Below, piece after piece: positions 8,667 to 17,336 of a DNA stretch of 64,000 nt. The stretch covers positions 868,001-932,000 of the forward strand of contig NZ_CP090177.1 of the NCBI RefSeq assembly GCF_042214795.1, given 5' to 3'. A model generated the notes under the pieces. That model was not told the origin of the DNA. It searched no databases and saw only the letters and a list, made by a program, of their open reading frames with translations. How positions within the stretch are numbered: position 1 is the first letter of the stretch; the number at the start of each line of letters is the position of its first letter. The position numbers were made by a program, and so were the translations under genes. Source of the stretch: Arcobacter iocasae. Lineage in GTDB: Bacteria > Campylobacterota > Campylobacteria > Campylobacterales > Arcobacteraceae.

Positions 8667-9539
8667 TTGAATAAAAAACTATTAGAACTAAGAGCAGACT
8701 TTTTACTTTTAACTGTCGCTATTGCTTGGGGTGTGACTTTTTTGATGGTACAAGATGCCATAAAATCAGTACCTGTTTATGCATTTTTATTTTGGCGTTT
8801 TGGAATTGCTACTATTTTAATGGCAATAATTGCATATAAATATTTTGACAAATTAAATAAGCAAACTATACTTTATGGAGTTATTTTAGGTTGTTTTTTA
8901 TTTTCTGCCTTTGCTACTCAAACCTTTGGATTAGCCTATACAAAAAGTTCAATAATAGCTTTTTTAACAGGACTAAATGTAATAATTGTACCTTTCTTAG
9001 CCTATGTTGTTTTTAAAGAGCATGTTAGAAAAATGGTTTTTATAAGTTCTCTAATAGCCGTTTGTGGTCTGTATTTATTAACTATGAGTGGAAGTTTATC
9101 ACTTGGAAAAGGTGAAGTTTTAGGAATAATATGTGCTTTACTTTTTGCTTTACAAATACTCTTTACTGACAAATATTCAAAAAGAGTTAATGTATATCTC
9201 TTAGTATTGTTTCAATTTATTACTGTGACAATATTATCTTTAATTTTTTCACTTAGTTTAGATAGTGTAACTTTTGATTTGAATTTTAATAATACATTTT
9301 TAAAAGCACTAATAATCACTTCTATCTTTGCAACTGTTTATGCATTTTTGATTCAAACTTATATGCAACAGTTTACAACTCCTACAAAAACAGCAGTTAT
9401 TTTTTCTATGGAACCTGTAAGTGCAGGTATTTATGGCTACTTTGTAGGAAATGAACTTTTAAGTTCAATCCAACTTTTTGGAGCTACCTTAATCATACTT
9501 GCCCTACTTTTAGCGGAAATCAAATTCAAAAAAAAATAA
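8667..9539 (+). CDS. DMT/EamA-family permease
   Basis: 290-residue drug/metabolite transporter with ten hydrophobic segments in two EamA repeats (about 9-140 and 150-285). Conserved points are AIAWGVTFLMVQDAI in TM1 and SSIIAFLTGLNVIIVPFLAY in the first repeat. Translation starts at TTG 8667, with AGGAG 7 nt upstream. It is divergent from the amino-acid ABC operon and 65 nt ahead of atzF. The substrate is unknown. Confidence 0.88.
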   Translation: MNKKLLELRADFLLLTVAIAWGVTFLMVQDAIKSVPVYAFLFWRFGIATILMAIIAYKYFDKLNKQTILYGVILGCFLFSAFATQTFGLAYTKSSIIAFLTGLNVIIVPFLAYVVFKEHVRKMVFISSLIAVCGLYLLTMSGSLSLGKGEVLGIICALLFALQILFTDKYSKRVNVYLLVLFQFITVTILSLIFSLSLDSVTFDLNFNNTFLKALIITSIFATVYAFLIQTYMQQFTTPTKTAVIFSMEPVSAGIYGYFVGNELLSSIQLFGATLIILALLLAEIKFKKK

Positions 9540-9604
9540 TTTACTTTTAATTTACCTCATAGTTTTACAATTTCAATATAAATTTTATTTTGAAAAGGTA
9601 AAAC

Positions 9605-11407
9605 ATGTTAAGCAATCAGTTATTTGATATCAAAAGTATCCATGACTCATACAAAAAAGGTGTAACACCTAAAGATATTGTAACTGAGGTTTACAATAGA
9701 ATTAAAAAAGTAAATGATGATGGAATATTTATTCATCTTCAGCCAATAGAAGATATATTTGCTCAAACTTCATCTTTAGAAAAGATGGACTTAGATAAAA
9801 AACCACTTTGGGGAATCCCTTTTACAGTAAAAGATAATATTGATGTAAAAGGTATTCCAACGACTGCTGCTTGTCCTGCATATGAATATATTGCAAAAGA
9901 AGATGCTTTTATAGTAAAAGTTTTAAAAGAAGCAGGTGCTGTTTGTATAGGAAAAACAAATCTAGACCAATTTGCAACTGGTTTAGTAGGAGTTAGAACT
10001 CCTTATGGAGCTCCTAAAAATGCCATTGATGAAAAAATAATTCCTGGTGGTTCTAGTTGTGGTTCTGCGGTTGCTGTTTCTCACCAACTATTTACATTCT
10101 CACTTGGAACTGATACAGCAGGTTCAGGAAGAATTCCAGCAGCACTTAATAACATAGTTGGATTAAAACCAACTTTGGGAGCTTTTTCAAAAAGAGGAGT
10201 AGTTCCTGCTTGTCTTACAGTTGATACTGTTTCAATTTTAGCTTTAAATATTGAAGATGCCTATGAGATTTTTGAAATTGCTAGTAAGCATGATGAAAAA
10301 GATCCTTACTCTAAAAAAAGACCTAAAAACAAATATAAAGATACACAAGATGTAGTTGTGGCTATTCCAAATAGCCAATCACAAATCTTTATTGATGACG
10401 AAATTCAAAGAAAATCATACGAAGAGACAATCTCTCTTATCAAAGAAAAAGGTTTTAAAACTATTGAAATAGATTTAAAACCTTTCTTTGAAGTTGCCCA
10501 ACTTTTATATGAAGGTACTTGGTTGGCTGAAAGATACACTGTAATTGGAGATATGATAAAAAATCAACCAAATGACATCTTAGATATCACAAGAAATCTA
10601 ATCAAAAAAGCAGAAACATTTTCAGCAAGTGATGTTTATAGAGATATTTATAGATTTAATGAACTTAAAAAAGAGATTGAACCAGTGTTAGAACAGTTTG
10701 ACATCTTATGTTTACCTTCAATGCCAAGAGTTGCAAGTGTTAAAGAGATAGAAGAAGATCCAATAAAAGCAAACTCTAGACTTGGTATTTATACAAACTT
10801 TGTAAATCTATTAGACCTAAGTGCCATAGCAATTCCTGTAAATAAAAGAGAAGATGGTTTTCCAGGAGGAGTTACAATTATTGCAAATGCCTTTGAAGAA
10901 CTGATGCTTGCAAAGTTTGCAAAATATATTCAAAAAGACATGAGTCTAACTTATGGAAATAGTAAGGTTGAAGTAAAACTAAGTGACGATGATACTTTTG
11001 GCGTAACTTACGATGAAATAGAAGTTGCTGTTGTAGGAGCACACCTTAGAGGAATGCCCTTAAATAAAGACTTATTAAAATTAAATTCAAGATTTTTATA
11101 TGAAACAAAAACAACTCTAAATTACAAACTTTTTAAACTTGAAGGTGAAGAGATACTAAAACCTGGGCTTATTCAAGATGAAAATGGAGTTTCTATTGAA
11201 CTTGAAGTGTGGGCAATACCAATTGAAAATTTAGGAGAGTTTGAAAGAACTATTCCAAAACCCTTATGCATAGGTTCAATTGAATTAGAAAATAAAAAAA
11301 CTGTAAAAGGTTTTTTATGTGAAGCAAGTGCCTTAATTGGTGCAAAAGATATTTCAAGTTTTGGTGGCTGGAAAGCTTTTTTAAATTCAAATCAAATTAA
11401 AGGATAA
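9605..11407 (+). CDS. atzF: Allophanate hydrolase (AtzF type)
   Basis: 600-residue amidase-signature enzyme with the allophanate-hydrolase C-terminal extension. The Ser-cisSer-Lys triad is visible as Lys76 (PFTVKDNID), the Ser150/151 pair in GGSSCGSA, and Ser174 in DTAGSGRIP. Residues about 470-600 (VVGAHLRGMPLN..., then FGGWKAFL at the end) are the small C-terminal domain specific to AtzF/DUR1-type enzymes. The reaction is allophanate to 2 NH3 plus CO2. It normally partners a urea carboxylase, but none is present here. Instead it heads, with 3-nt spacing, a Dpp-like transporter operon, which suggests that an imported ureido compound feeds it. Confidence 0.88.
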   Translation: MLSNQLFDIKSIHDSYKKGVTPKDIVTEVYNRIKKVNDDGIFIHLQPIEDIFAQTSSLEKMDLDKKPLWGIPFTVKDNIDVKGIPTTAACPAYEYIAKEDAFIVKVLKEAGAVCIGKTNLDQFATGLVGVRTPYGAPKNAIDEKIIPGGSSCGSAVAVSHQLFTFSLGTDTAGSGRIPAALNNIVGLKPTLGAFSKRGVVPACLTVDTVSILALNIEDAYEIFEIASKHDEKDPYSKKRPKNKYKDTQDVVVAIPNSQSQIFIDDEIQRKSYEETISLIKEKGFKTIEIDLKPFFEVAQLLYEGTWLAERYTVIGDMIKNQPNDILDITRNLIKKAETFSASDVYRDIYRFNELKKEIEPVLEQFDILCLPSMPRVASVKEIEEDPIKANSRLGIYTNFVNLLDLSAIAIPVNKREDGFPGGVTIIANAFEELMLAKFAKYIQKDMSLTYGNSKVEVKLSDDDTFGVTYDEIEVAVVGAHLRGMPLNKDLLKLNSRFLYETKTTLNYKLFKLEGEEILKPGLIQDENGVSIELEVWAIPIENLGEFERTIPKPLCIGSIELENKKTVKGFLCEASALIGAKDISSFGGWKAFLNSNQIKG

Positions 11408-11410
11408 AAA

Positions 11411-13027
11411 ATGGAAAGAAGAGATTTTATGAGAATAGCAGGTGCTGCTTCAATACTGCCTTTTTTAAGATATTTACCAACTGAAGCAAATGCAGCAACT
11501 GGAAGCAATGGTGTTTTAGTAGTTGTTAGTGGAAACAATATCAATAGTTTAGATTTACATAGAAAAGGTACAAATAGACCTAGTTATCAAGTTACTGTAA
11601 ATATTTATGACAGACTTGTAAAATTTGGAGTTAAAACTCTTCCTGATGGCTCATATGCATATGATTCTACAAAAATAGAACCAGAGATTGCGCAGTCTTG
11701 GGAGTTTTCAGATGATAAAAAATCAATTACTTTTAAAATCAATCCAAAAGCAAAATTTTGGGATGGCACACCAGTTACTGCACATGATGTAAAATGGTCA
11801 TTTGATAGAGCTGTTACTTTAGGTGGTTTTCCAACTGTACAGATGAAAGCTGGTTCTATGTCAGATCCTAAACAGTTTGTTGTTGTTGATGATATGACAT
11901 TTAGAATTGATTTACCATTTCCTTCTAAATTAACACTTCCTGATTTAGCTGTTCCAATTCCTTTTATTATTAATTCAAAAGTTGCTAAAGCAAATGCTAC
12001 TGCAAATGATCCTTGGGCTACAGAGTATTTGCATAAAACTCCTGCAGGTTCTGGACCATACAAAATCTTAAGATGGGATCCGGGTCAACAATTTGTTTAC
12101 CAAAGAAATGAAGATTATGCAATAGCTCCAAAACCTGCAATAAAAAGAGTAATAGTAAGAGAAGTACCATCAGCTTCAACTAGACGAGCATTATTAGAGA
12201 GAAAAGATGCAGACCTTTATACAAATGTTCCTCCAAAAGATGTAAAAGAGTTCAAAGAAGGGGGTAAAATAAAAGTCTCTGGTGCTCCTATTGATAACTG
12301 TATGCATGTTTTAGGATTAAATGTAAAATATAAACCTTTTGATAATAAAAAAGTTAGACAAGCTATTGCTTATGCTATTCCTTATGAAGAGATTTTATCA
12401 TCAGCTGCTTATGGAAGAGGAAAACCTATGTTTGGAGCAAGTAGTAAAACTCCATCAAATATTGTATGGCCTCAACCATCACCTTATAGTACAAATATCA
12501 AAAAAGCTAAAAAGCTATTAGAAGAAGCTGGTTTTAAAGATGGTTTTGAAACAACACTTTCTTATAATTTAGGTCTTGCATCATGGCAAGAACCAACTGC
12601 ACTTCTAATCCAAGAAGCACTGAAAAAAATAGGTATAAAAGTTAAACTAGACAAAATTCCAGGAGCAAATTGGAGAACAGCAGCACTAGTTGAAAAAAGA
12701 CTTCCTATGCACTTAGAAAACTTTGGTGGATGGTTGAATTATCCTGATTATTATTTCTTCTGGGCATACAAATATGGTCACTTATTCAATTCTTCAAATT
12801 ACAAAAATGAAAAAATTGAAAAGCTTACAGATGAAACACTTCATATGGAAGTTGATAATCCAAAATATGAAGGAATGATTAAAGAGATGATTGAAATCGT
12901 TTATGATGATGTTCCACGAATCCCATTATACCAACCATATCTAGACGCAGCAATGCAAAAAAATATTGATGGCTATGCTTCATGGTTCCATAGACAGCTT
13001 GATTGTACAACCATTACAAAATCATGA
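11411..13027 (+). CDS. Dpp/Opp-type ABC substrate-binding protein with Tat signal
   Basis: 538-residue family-5 solute-binding protein (SBP_bac_5). The N-terminus MERRDFMRIAGAASILPFLRY is a twin-arginine signal (RRDFM) with an Ala-rich cleavage region near residue 29, so the folded protein is probably exported by Tat. Typical motifs are AQSWEFSDDKKSITFKI, GTPVTAHDVKWSFDRA and DVPRIPLYQP. It lies between atzF and two permease genes. The context points to uptake of an N-rich small molecule rather than ordinary peptides, but this is inference. Confidence 0.9.
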   Translation: MERRDFMRIAGAASILPFLRYLPTEANAATGSNGVLVVVSGNNINSLDLHRKGTNRPSYQVTVNIYDRLVKFGVKTLPDGSYAYDSTKIEPEIAQSWEFSDDKKSITFKINPKAKFWDGTPVTAHDVKWSFDRAVTLGGFPTVQMKAGSMSDPKQFVVVDDMTFRIDLPFPSKLTLPDLAVPIPFIINSKVAKANATANDPWATEYLHKTPAGSGPYKILRWDPGQQFVYQRNEDYAIAPKPAIKRVIVREVPSASTRRALLERKDADLYTNVPPKDVKEFKEGGKIKVSGAPIDNCMHVLGLNVKYKPFDNKKVRQAIAYAIPYEEILSSAAYGRGKPMFGASSKTPSNIVWPQPSPYSTNIKKAKKLLEEAGFKDGFETTLSYNLGLASWQEPTALLIQEALKKIGIKVKLDKIPGANWRTAALVEKRLPMHLENFGGWLNYPDYYFFWAYKYGHLFNSSNYKNEKIEKLTDETLHMEVDNPKYEGMIKEMIEIVYDDVPRIPLYQPYLDAAMQKNIDGYASWFHRQLDCTTITKS

Positions 13028-14046
13028 AAAATAAAGTAACTCAAATATTAAATAGATTGTTTCAATCAATCCCTTCGATTATAGGTATTGTAATAATCTC
13101 TTTTTTATTAACACGAGCGCTTCCAGGTGACCCAGCAGTTTATTTTGCTGGGGCTATGGCAGATAAAGAATCTATTGAGCAAGTACGGGTTTCCTTGGGT
13201 TTAGATAAAGGCATTGTTGAACAATTCTTTATCTATGTGCAAAATCTTTCCCATGGGAATTTAGGTATGTCTTTAAATACAGGACTACCTGTTCTAGAAG
13301 AGTTAACTACTAGACTTCCAGCATCTTTGGAATTGACTTTTTTAGGTCTTAGTTTTGCTTTGATAATTGCAATTCCTTTGGGAATATTGTCAGCTACTAA
13401 ACCTGGAACTTGGATTGACCATTTAACTAGAGTATTAGTTACTATGGGGGTATCTTTGCCTACATTTTTTACTGGTCTTTTTTTAATATATATTTTTTAT
13501 TATCTATTAGGAATAGCACCCTCACCTATTGGGCGATTGGAGATTATGTATTTATCACCTCCTCATGTTACAGGATTTTATACTATTGATTCTTTACTTG
13601 CAAATGATATGGAAACATTTTGGGCAAGTGTAAGACAGCTAATGTTACCTGCAATTACACTAGGAATATTTGCTCTAGCACCAATTGCTAGGATGACAAG
13701 AGCTTCCATGTTAAATGCTTTGTCAAGTGATTTTATAAGAACTGCAAGAGCAAATGGTCTGCCAAGAAGTAAGATACTAATAACTTATGCCCTTAGAAAC
13801 TCTTTATTATCAATACTTACAACCCTAGGAATGGTTTTCTCATTTCTTTTAGGTGCAAATGTATTGGTTGAAAAAGTATTTTCTTGGCCTGGGATTGGTT
13901 CTTTTGCTATTGAAGCACTTGTGGCTTCTGATTATGCAGCGGTTCAAGGTTTTGTACTTACTATGGCTTTACTTTTTGTTGTAGTAAATTTAACTATTGA
14001 CATAATTTTAACTCTTATTGACCCCCGTGTCTCTATAGATAATTAG
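13024..14046 (+). CDS. ABC transporter permease (DppB type)
   Basis: 340-residue DppB/OppB-like permease with six membrane segments. TM1 is followed by RALPGDPAVYFAG, and the EAA loop reads FIRTARANGLPRSKILITYALRNSL. The C-terminus DPRVSIDN is typical of the family. I take the ATG at 13024, which overlaps the binding-protein stop as ATGA and gives the usual N-terminus. An in-frame ATG at 13003 lies deep inside the upstream gene. It pairs with the DppC-type permease that starts 8 nt downstream. Confidence 0.9.
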   Translation: MKNKVTQILNRLFQSIPSIIGIVIISFLLTRALPGDPAVYFAGAMADKESIEQVRVSLGLDKGIVEQFFIYVQNLSHGNLGMSLNTGLPVLEELTTRLPASLELTFLGLSFALIIAIPLGILSATKPGTWIDHLTRVLVTMGVSLPTFFTGLFLIYIFYYLLGIAPSPIGRLEIMYLSPPHVTGFYTIDSLLANDMETFWASVRQLMLPAITLGIFALAPIARMTRASMLNALSSDFIRTARANGLPRSKILITYALRNSLLSILTTLGMVFSFLLGANVLVEKVFSWPGIGSFAIEALVASDYAAVQGFVLTMALLFVVVNLTIDIILTLIDPRVSIDN

Positions 14047-14054
14047 GAAAAAAT

Positions 14055-14900
14055 ATGAAACAATTTTTTACACATTTTAAATATATTTTAAAAGATAATT
14101 TAATTACTGCATTTTCATTTTTCATGTTTTTTGCCTTTGTATTTTTGGCTATATTTGGTTCAGTCATTGCACCTTATGATCCACTTTTGACAAATGCACA
14201 TGCAGTTTTATCTCCTCCTACTTGGGAGCATTTATTTGGAACTGATAACTTAGGAAGAGATGTTTTAAGTAGAGTAATAGTTGCTACAAGACTTGATTTA
14301 TGGATAGCCTTTTCAGCAGTTATTTTGTCGTTTTTTATTGGTAGTGCTTTAGGTGCTGTTGCTGGTTATTTAGGTGGTTGGGCTGATAAAATAATTGGTC
14401 GATTTTCTGATGCAATTATGGCTTTTCCACTTTTTGTTTTAGCAATGGGAATTGTGGCAACTTTAGGAAATTCTATTGAAAATATTATTTATGCAACAGC
14501 TGTTATTAATATACCTTTTTATGCAAGGGTAACAAGAGCCGAAGTTCTAATAAGAAGAGATGCAGGATATGTACAAGCTGCAAGACTTAATGGAAATTCA
14601 GATTTTAGAATCCTTGCTTTTCACATATTTCCAAACTGTATGCCTCCTATGATGATACAAATTTCTCTAAATATGGGTTGGGCAATATTAAATGCAGCAG
14701 GACTATCATTTATAGGATTAGGTGTTAGACCACCTGATGCAGAGTGGGGAATTATGGTAGCCCAAGGAGCAACATATATTGTTTCAGGAGAGTGGTGGCT
14801 AGCCTTGTTTCCAGGACTTGCTCTTATGCTTGCAGTATTTTGTTTTAATCTATTAGGTGATGGATTAAGAGATTTAGTAGACCCTAAAAAAAGAACATAA
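14055..14900 (+). CDS. ABC transporter permease (DppC type)
   Basis: 281-residue DppC/OppC-like permease. It has an N-terminal membrane anchor, the motif FGTDNLGRDVLSRVI, a central transporter domain, and the EAA loop VQAARLNGNSDFRILAFHIFPN. The end (LLGDGLRDLVDPKKRT) matches the family C-terminus. It is the fourth gene of the atzF-led operon, located 12 nt before the fused ATPase gene. Confidence 0.9.
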   Translation: MKQFFTHFKYILKDNLITAFSFFMFFAFVFLAIFGSVIAPYDPLLTNAHAVLSPPTWEHLFGTDNLGRDVLSRVIVATRLDLWIAFSAVILSFFIGSALGAVAGYLGGWADKIIGRFSDAIMAFPLFVLAMGIVATLGNSIENIIYATAVINIPFYARVTRAEVLIRRDAGYVQAARLNGNSDFRILAFHIFPNCMPPMMIQISLNMGWAILNAAGLSFIGLGVRPPDAEWGIMVAQGATYIVSGEWWLALFPGLALMLAVFCFNLLGDGLRDLVDPKKRT

Positions 14901-14912
14901 GGAGATAGTATT

Positions 14913-16622
14913 ATGTATTCATTTTTAAAAATAGATAACTTATCAATAGATTTTAAAACACGAAATGGAACTGTCCATGGACTAAAAAATGCCTCAATGA
15001 ATATCCAAAAAGGTGAAGTTTTAGGAGTAATTGGAGAGAGTGGTTCTGGTAAATCAATTACAGCTTTTACAGTAATGGGATTGTTAGATAGTGCAGGAAG
15101 TGTAACAAATGGAAAAATAGAGTTTGAAGGATTTACTTTAACAACTGCAAAAGAGAAGGATTTAAAAGAAATTAGAGGAAGAGAAATCTCTATGATATTT
15201 CAAAATCCAAGAGCTGCTTTAAATCCCATAAGATGCGTAGGTAAACAAATAGAAGATGTACTTATCTGCCACCATCAAGCAAGTCCACAGAATGCAAAAG
15301 AAAAAGCAATAAAAATGCTTGAAAAAGTAAAAATAGTAAATCCACAAGATAGATATTGGTCTTATCCGTTTGAACTATCAGGAGGAATGTGCCAAAGGGT
15401 TATGATAGCAATTGCAATTGCTTGTAATCCAAGACTTTTAATAGCAGATGAACCAACAACAGGACTTGATGTTACTACTCAAAAAGTAATAATGGATTTG
15501 ATAAAAGAGTTAGCAAAAGAACATCATATGGCTGTTATGCTAATAACCCATGACCTTGGAATGGCAGCCATGTATTGTGATAATATTTGTGTTATGCAAA
15601 AGGGTGAAATAGTAGAAAAAAATAGTGTTTACGAACTTTTTACAAAACCCAAACATCCTTATACAATAAAACTAATAGCTGCTTCTCCTGGTCCAAAATC
15701 TAAACTTTCAGATTTGACTGCTATTCCTGAAGAAATGGAAGGACAAGAAATAGTTTCAAAAAAACAAATTTACAATGAAATGACAAAAAAAGGTGAAGTT
15801 ATTTTAGAAGTTTTAAATTTAGTTAAAAAGTTTCCTCTAAGGGACAAAAGTAGCCTCTTTGCAAAGAAAAAAGAAGAAAATACCTTCACAGCAGTAAATG
15901 GAATAAGCTTCAATCTAAAAAAAGGTGAAAGTTTAGGATTAGTAGGAGAATCAGGTTGTGGTAAATCTACAACATCAAATATGATTACAAAACTTTTAGA
16001 CCCAACTTCTGGTGATATAATTTTAGAAAACGAAAATATCACAGCTTACACATCTAAACAATTTGCAGCCATGAAACAAAGAAATAAGATACAAATGGTA
16101 TTTCAAGATCCAACAGATAGTTTAAATCCTAGATTTAATGCTTTTGATTGTATTGCAGAACCTCTTAGACGACTTTTGAAAATGAGAGATAGAAAAAAAA
16201 TAAAAGAAAAAGTAGAAGAATTATCTTTAATGGTAGGACTTCCTATTCATTTACTCTCTAGATTTCCCCACCAACTTTCAGGTGGTCAAAAAGCAAGAGT
16301 AGGAATAGCAAGAGCAATATCAGTAAATCCAAAGATTTTGATTTTAGATGAGCCAACTTCTGCCCTTGATGTATCAGTTCAAGCGGTAGTATTACAGTTA
16401 TTAGATAGATTAAAAAAAGAGTTAGGTATGAGTTATATCTTTGTTTCACATGATTTAAATGTTGTAAAACTTTTATGTGAAAGAGTAATCGTGATGAATA
16501 GAGGTGAAATAGTTGAACAAGGGACAGTACATGATATTTTGGAAAATCCACAAAAAGATTATACAAAAAAACTCATAGCTTCAATTCCACATTTTGAACC
16601 AAATAAACTAAAAATGGCTTAA
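14913..16622 (+). CDS. Dual ATPase of the Dpp-like ABC transporter (DppD-DppF fusion)
   Basis: 569-residue protein with two complete ABC ATPase domains in tandem, equivalent to fused DppD and DppF (the YejF/GsiA arrangement). Domain 1 (about 1-265) has GESGSGKS, LSGGMCQRV and LLIADEPTTGLDVT. Domain 2 (about 290-565) has GESGCGKS, LSGGQKARVGIARA and ILILDEPTSALDVS. Each domain is followed by the oligopeptide-transporter C-terminal pattern (KHPYTIKLIA; KDYTKKLIASIP). It completes a binding protein, two permeases and one fused ATPase behind atzF. Confidence 0.92.
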   Translation: MYSFLKIDNLSIDFKTRNGTVHGLKNASMNIQKGEVLGVIGESGSGKSITAFTVMGLLDSAGSVTNGKIEFEGFTLTTAKEKDLKEIRGREISMIFQNPRAALNPIRCVGKQIEDVLICHHQASPQNAKEKAIKMLEKVKIVNPQDRYWSYPFELSGGMCQRVMIAIAIACNPRLLIADEPTTGLDVTTQKVIMDLIKELAKEHHMAVMLITHDLGMAAMYCDNICVMQKGEIVEKNSVYELFTKPKHPYTIKLIAASPGPKSKLSDLTAIPEEMEGQEIVSKKQIYNEMTKKGEVILEVLNLVKKFPLRDKSSLFAKKKEENTFTAVNGISFNLKKGESLGLVGESGCGKSTTSNMITKLLDPTSGDIILENENITAYTSKQFAAMKQRNKIQMVFQDPTDSLNPRFNAFDCIAEPLRRLLKMRDRKKIKEKVEELSLMVGLPIHLLSRFPHQLSGGQKARVGIARAISVNPKILILDEPTSALDVSVQAVVLQLLDRLKKELGMSYIFVSHDLNVVKLLCERVIVMNRGEIVEQGTVHDILENPQKDYTKKLIASIPHFEPNKLKMA

Positions 16623-16655
16623 TTTACAAAGAAGAAGAATAGGATATAATTTTAC

Positions 16656-17336
16656 ATGAAAAATATTTTGAAGTACCTTACTGTGTTGTATGTTGAAGAT
16701 GATGATGAAGTAAGAGAAAACATCACAAATACTATTTCAAATATTGTTAAAAAAGTCTATTCTGCTTCAAATGCAAAAGAGGCTTTAGAGATATATGATG
16801 AAATAAAACCTGATATTATCTTTACAGATATTGATATGGAAGGTATGAATGGGCTAGAACTCATAAAAGAGATAAGAGAGGAAGATAGCCAAACTCCAGT
16901 TGTAGTTTTAACAGCTTATAAAACAGAGAGTTTCCTCATGGAAGCTGTCTCTTTACATCTGGAGTCTTATATCATAAAACCTATTTCTTATGCCTCTTTA
17001 AAAGAGGCTTTATTTAATTGTTCTCAAAAACTACTAGAAAGAAATAAATTTGAAATAACATTCCAAAATGGCGCTAAATATAACCTGCATACTCATATCT
17101 TTACTAATAGTACAAATGAAATAGAGAGACTACAAAATAAAGAGAGACTTCTTTTAGAAACTTTAATTGAGAATAAAAATGAATTAGTTTTTTATGATAT
17201 TATAGAAGAAAATGTTTGGGAAGGTGACCTTTTAAATAAAGGAACACTAAAAGTACTCATTGGGAAACTTCGTCAAAAAATAGGAAAAGATAACATCTTA
17301 AATGAAAACGAACAAGGTTATAGGCTTTTAACTTGA
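16656..17336 (+). CDS. OmpR-family response regulator
   Basis: 226-residue two-domain response regulator. The receiver domain (1-120) has the acidic pair in YVEDDDE, the phospho-acceptor Asp58 (IIFTDIDMEGMNG) and the Lys in IIKPIS. A winged-helix DNA-binding domain follows (about 130-225, ending GKLRQKIGKDNI...GYRLL). A TATAAT box ends only 5 nt before the ATG, with poor Shine-Dalgarno spacing, so the message may be leaderless. The stop overlaps the TTG start of the partner sensor kinase. Its position 33 nt after the Dpp-like operon makes that operon a candidate target. Confidence 0.9.
   Translation: MKNILKYLTVLYVEDDDEVRENITNTISNIVKKVYSASNAKEALEIYDEIKPDIIFTDIDMEGMNGLELIKEIREEDSQTPVVVLTAYKTESFLMEAVSLHLESYIIKPISYASLKEALFNCSQKLLERNKFEITFQNGAKYNLHTHIFTNSTNEIERLQNKERLLLETLIENKNELVFYDIIEENVWEGDLLNKGTLKVLIGKLRQKIGKDNILNENEQGYRLLT

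Noticed and set aside
11605..12063. Open frame of about 150 codons opposite the binding-protein gene
   Set aside because: It is fully inside a clear SBP family-5 gene on the other strand and has no family features.
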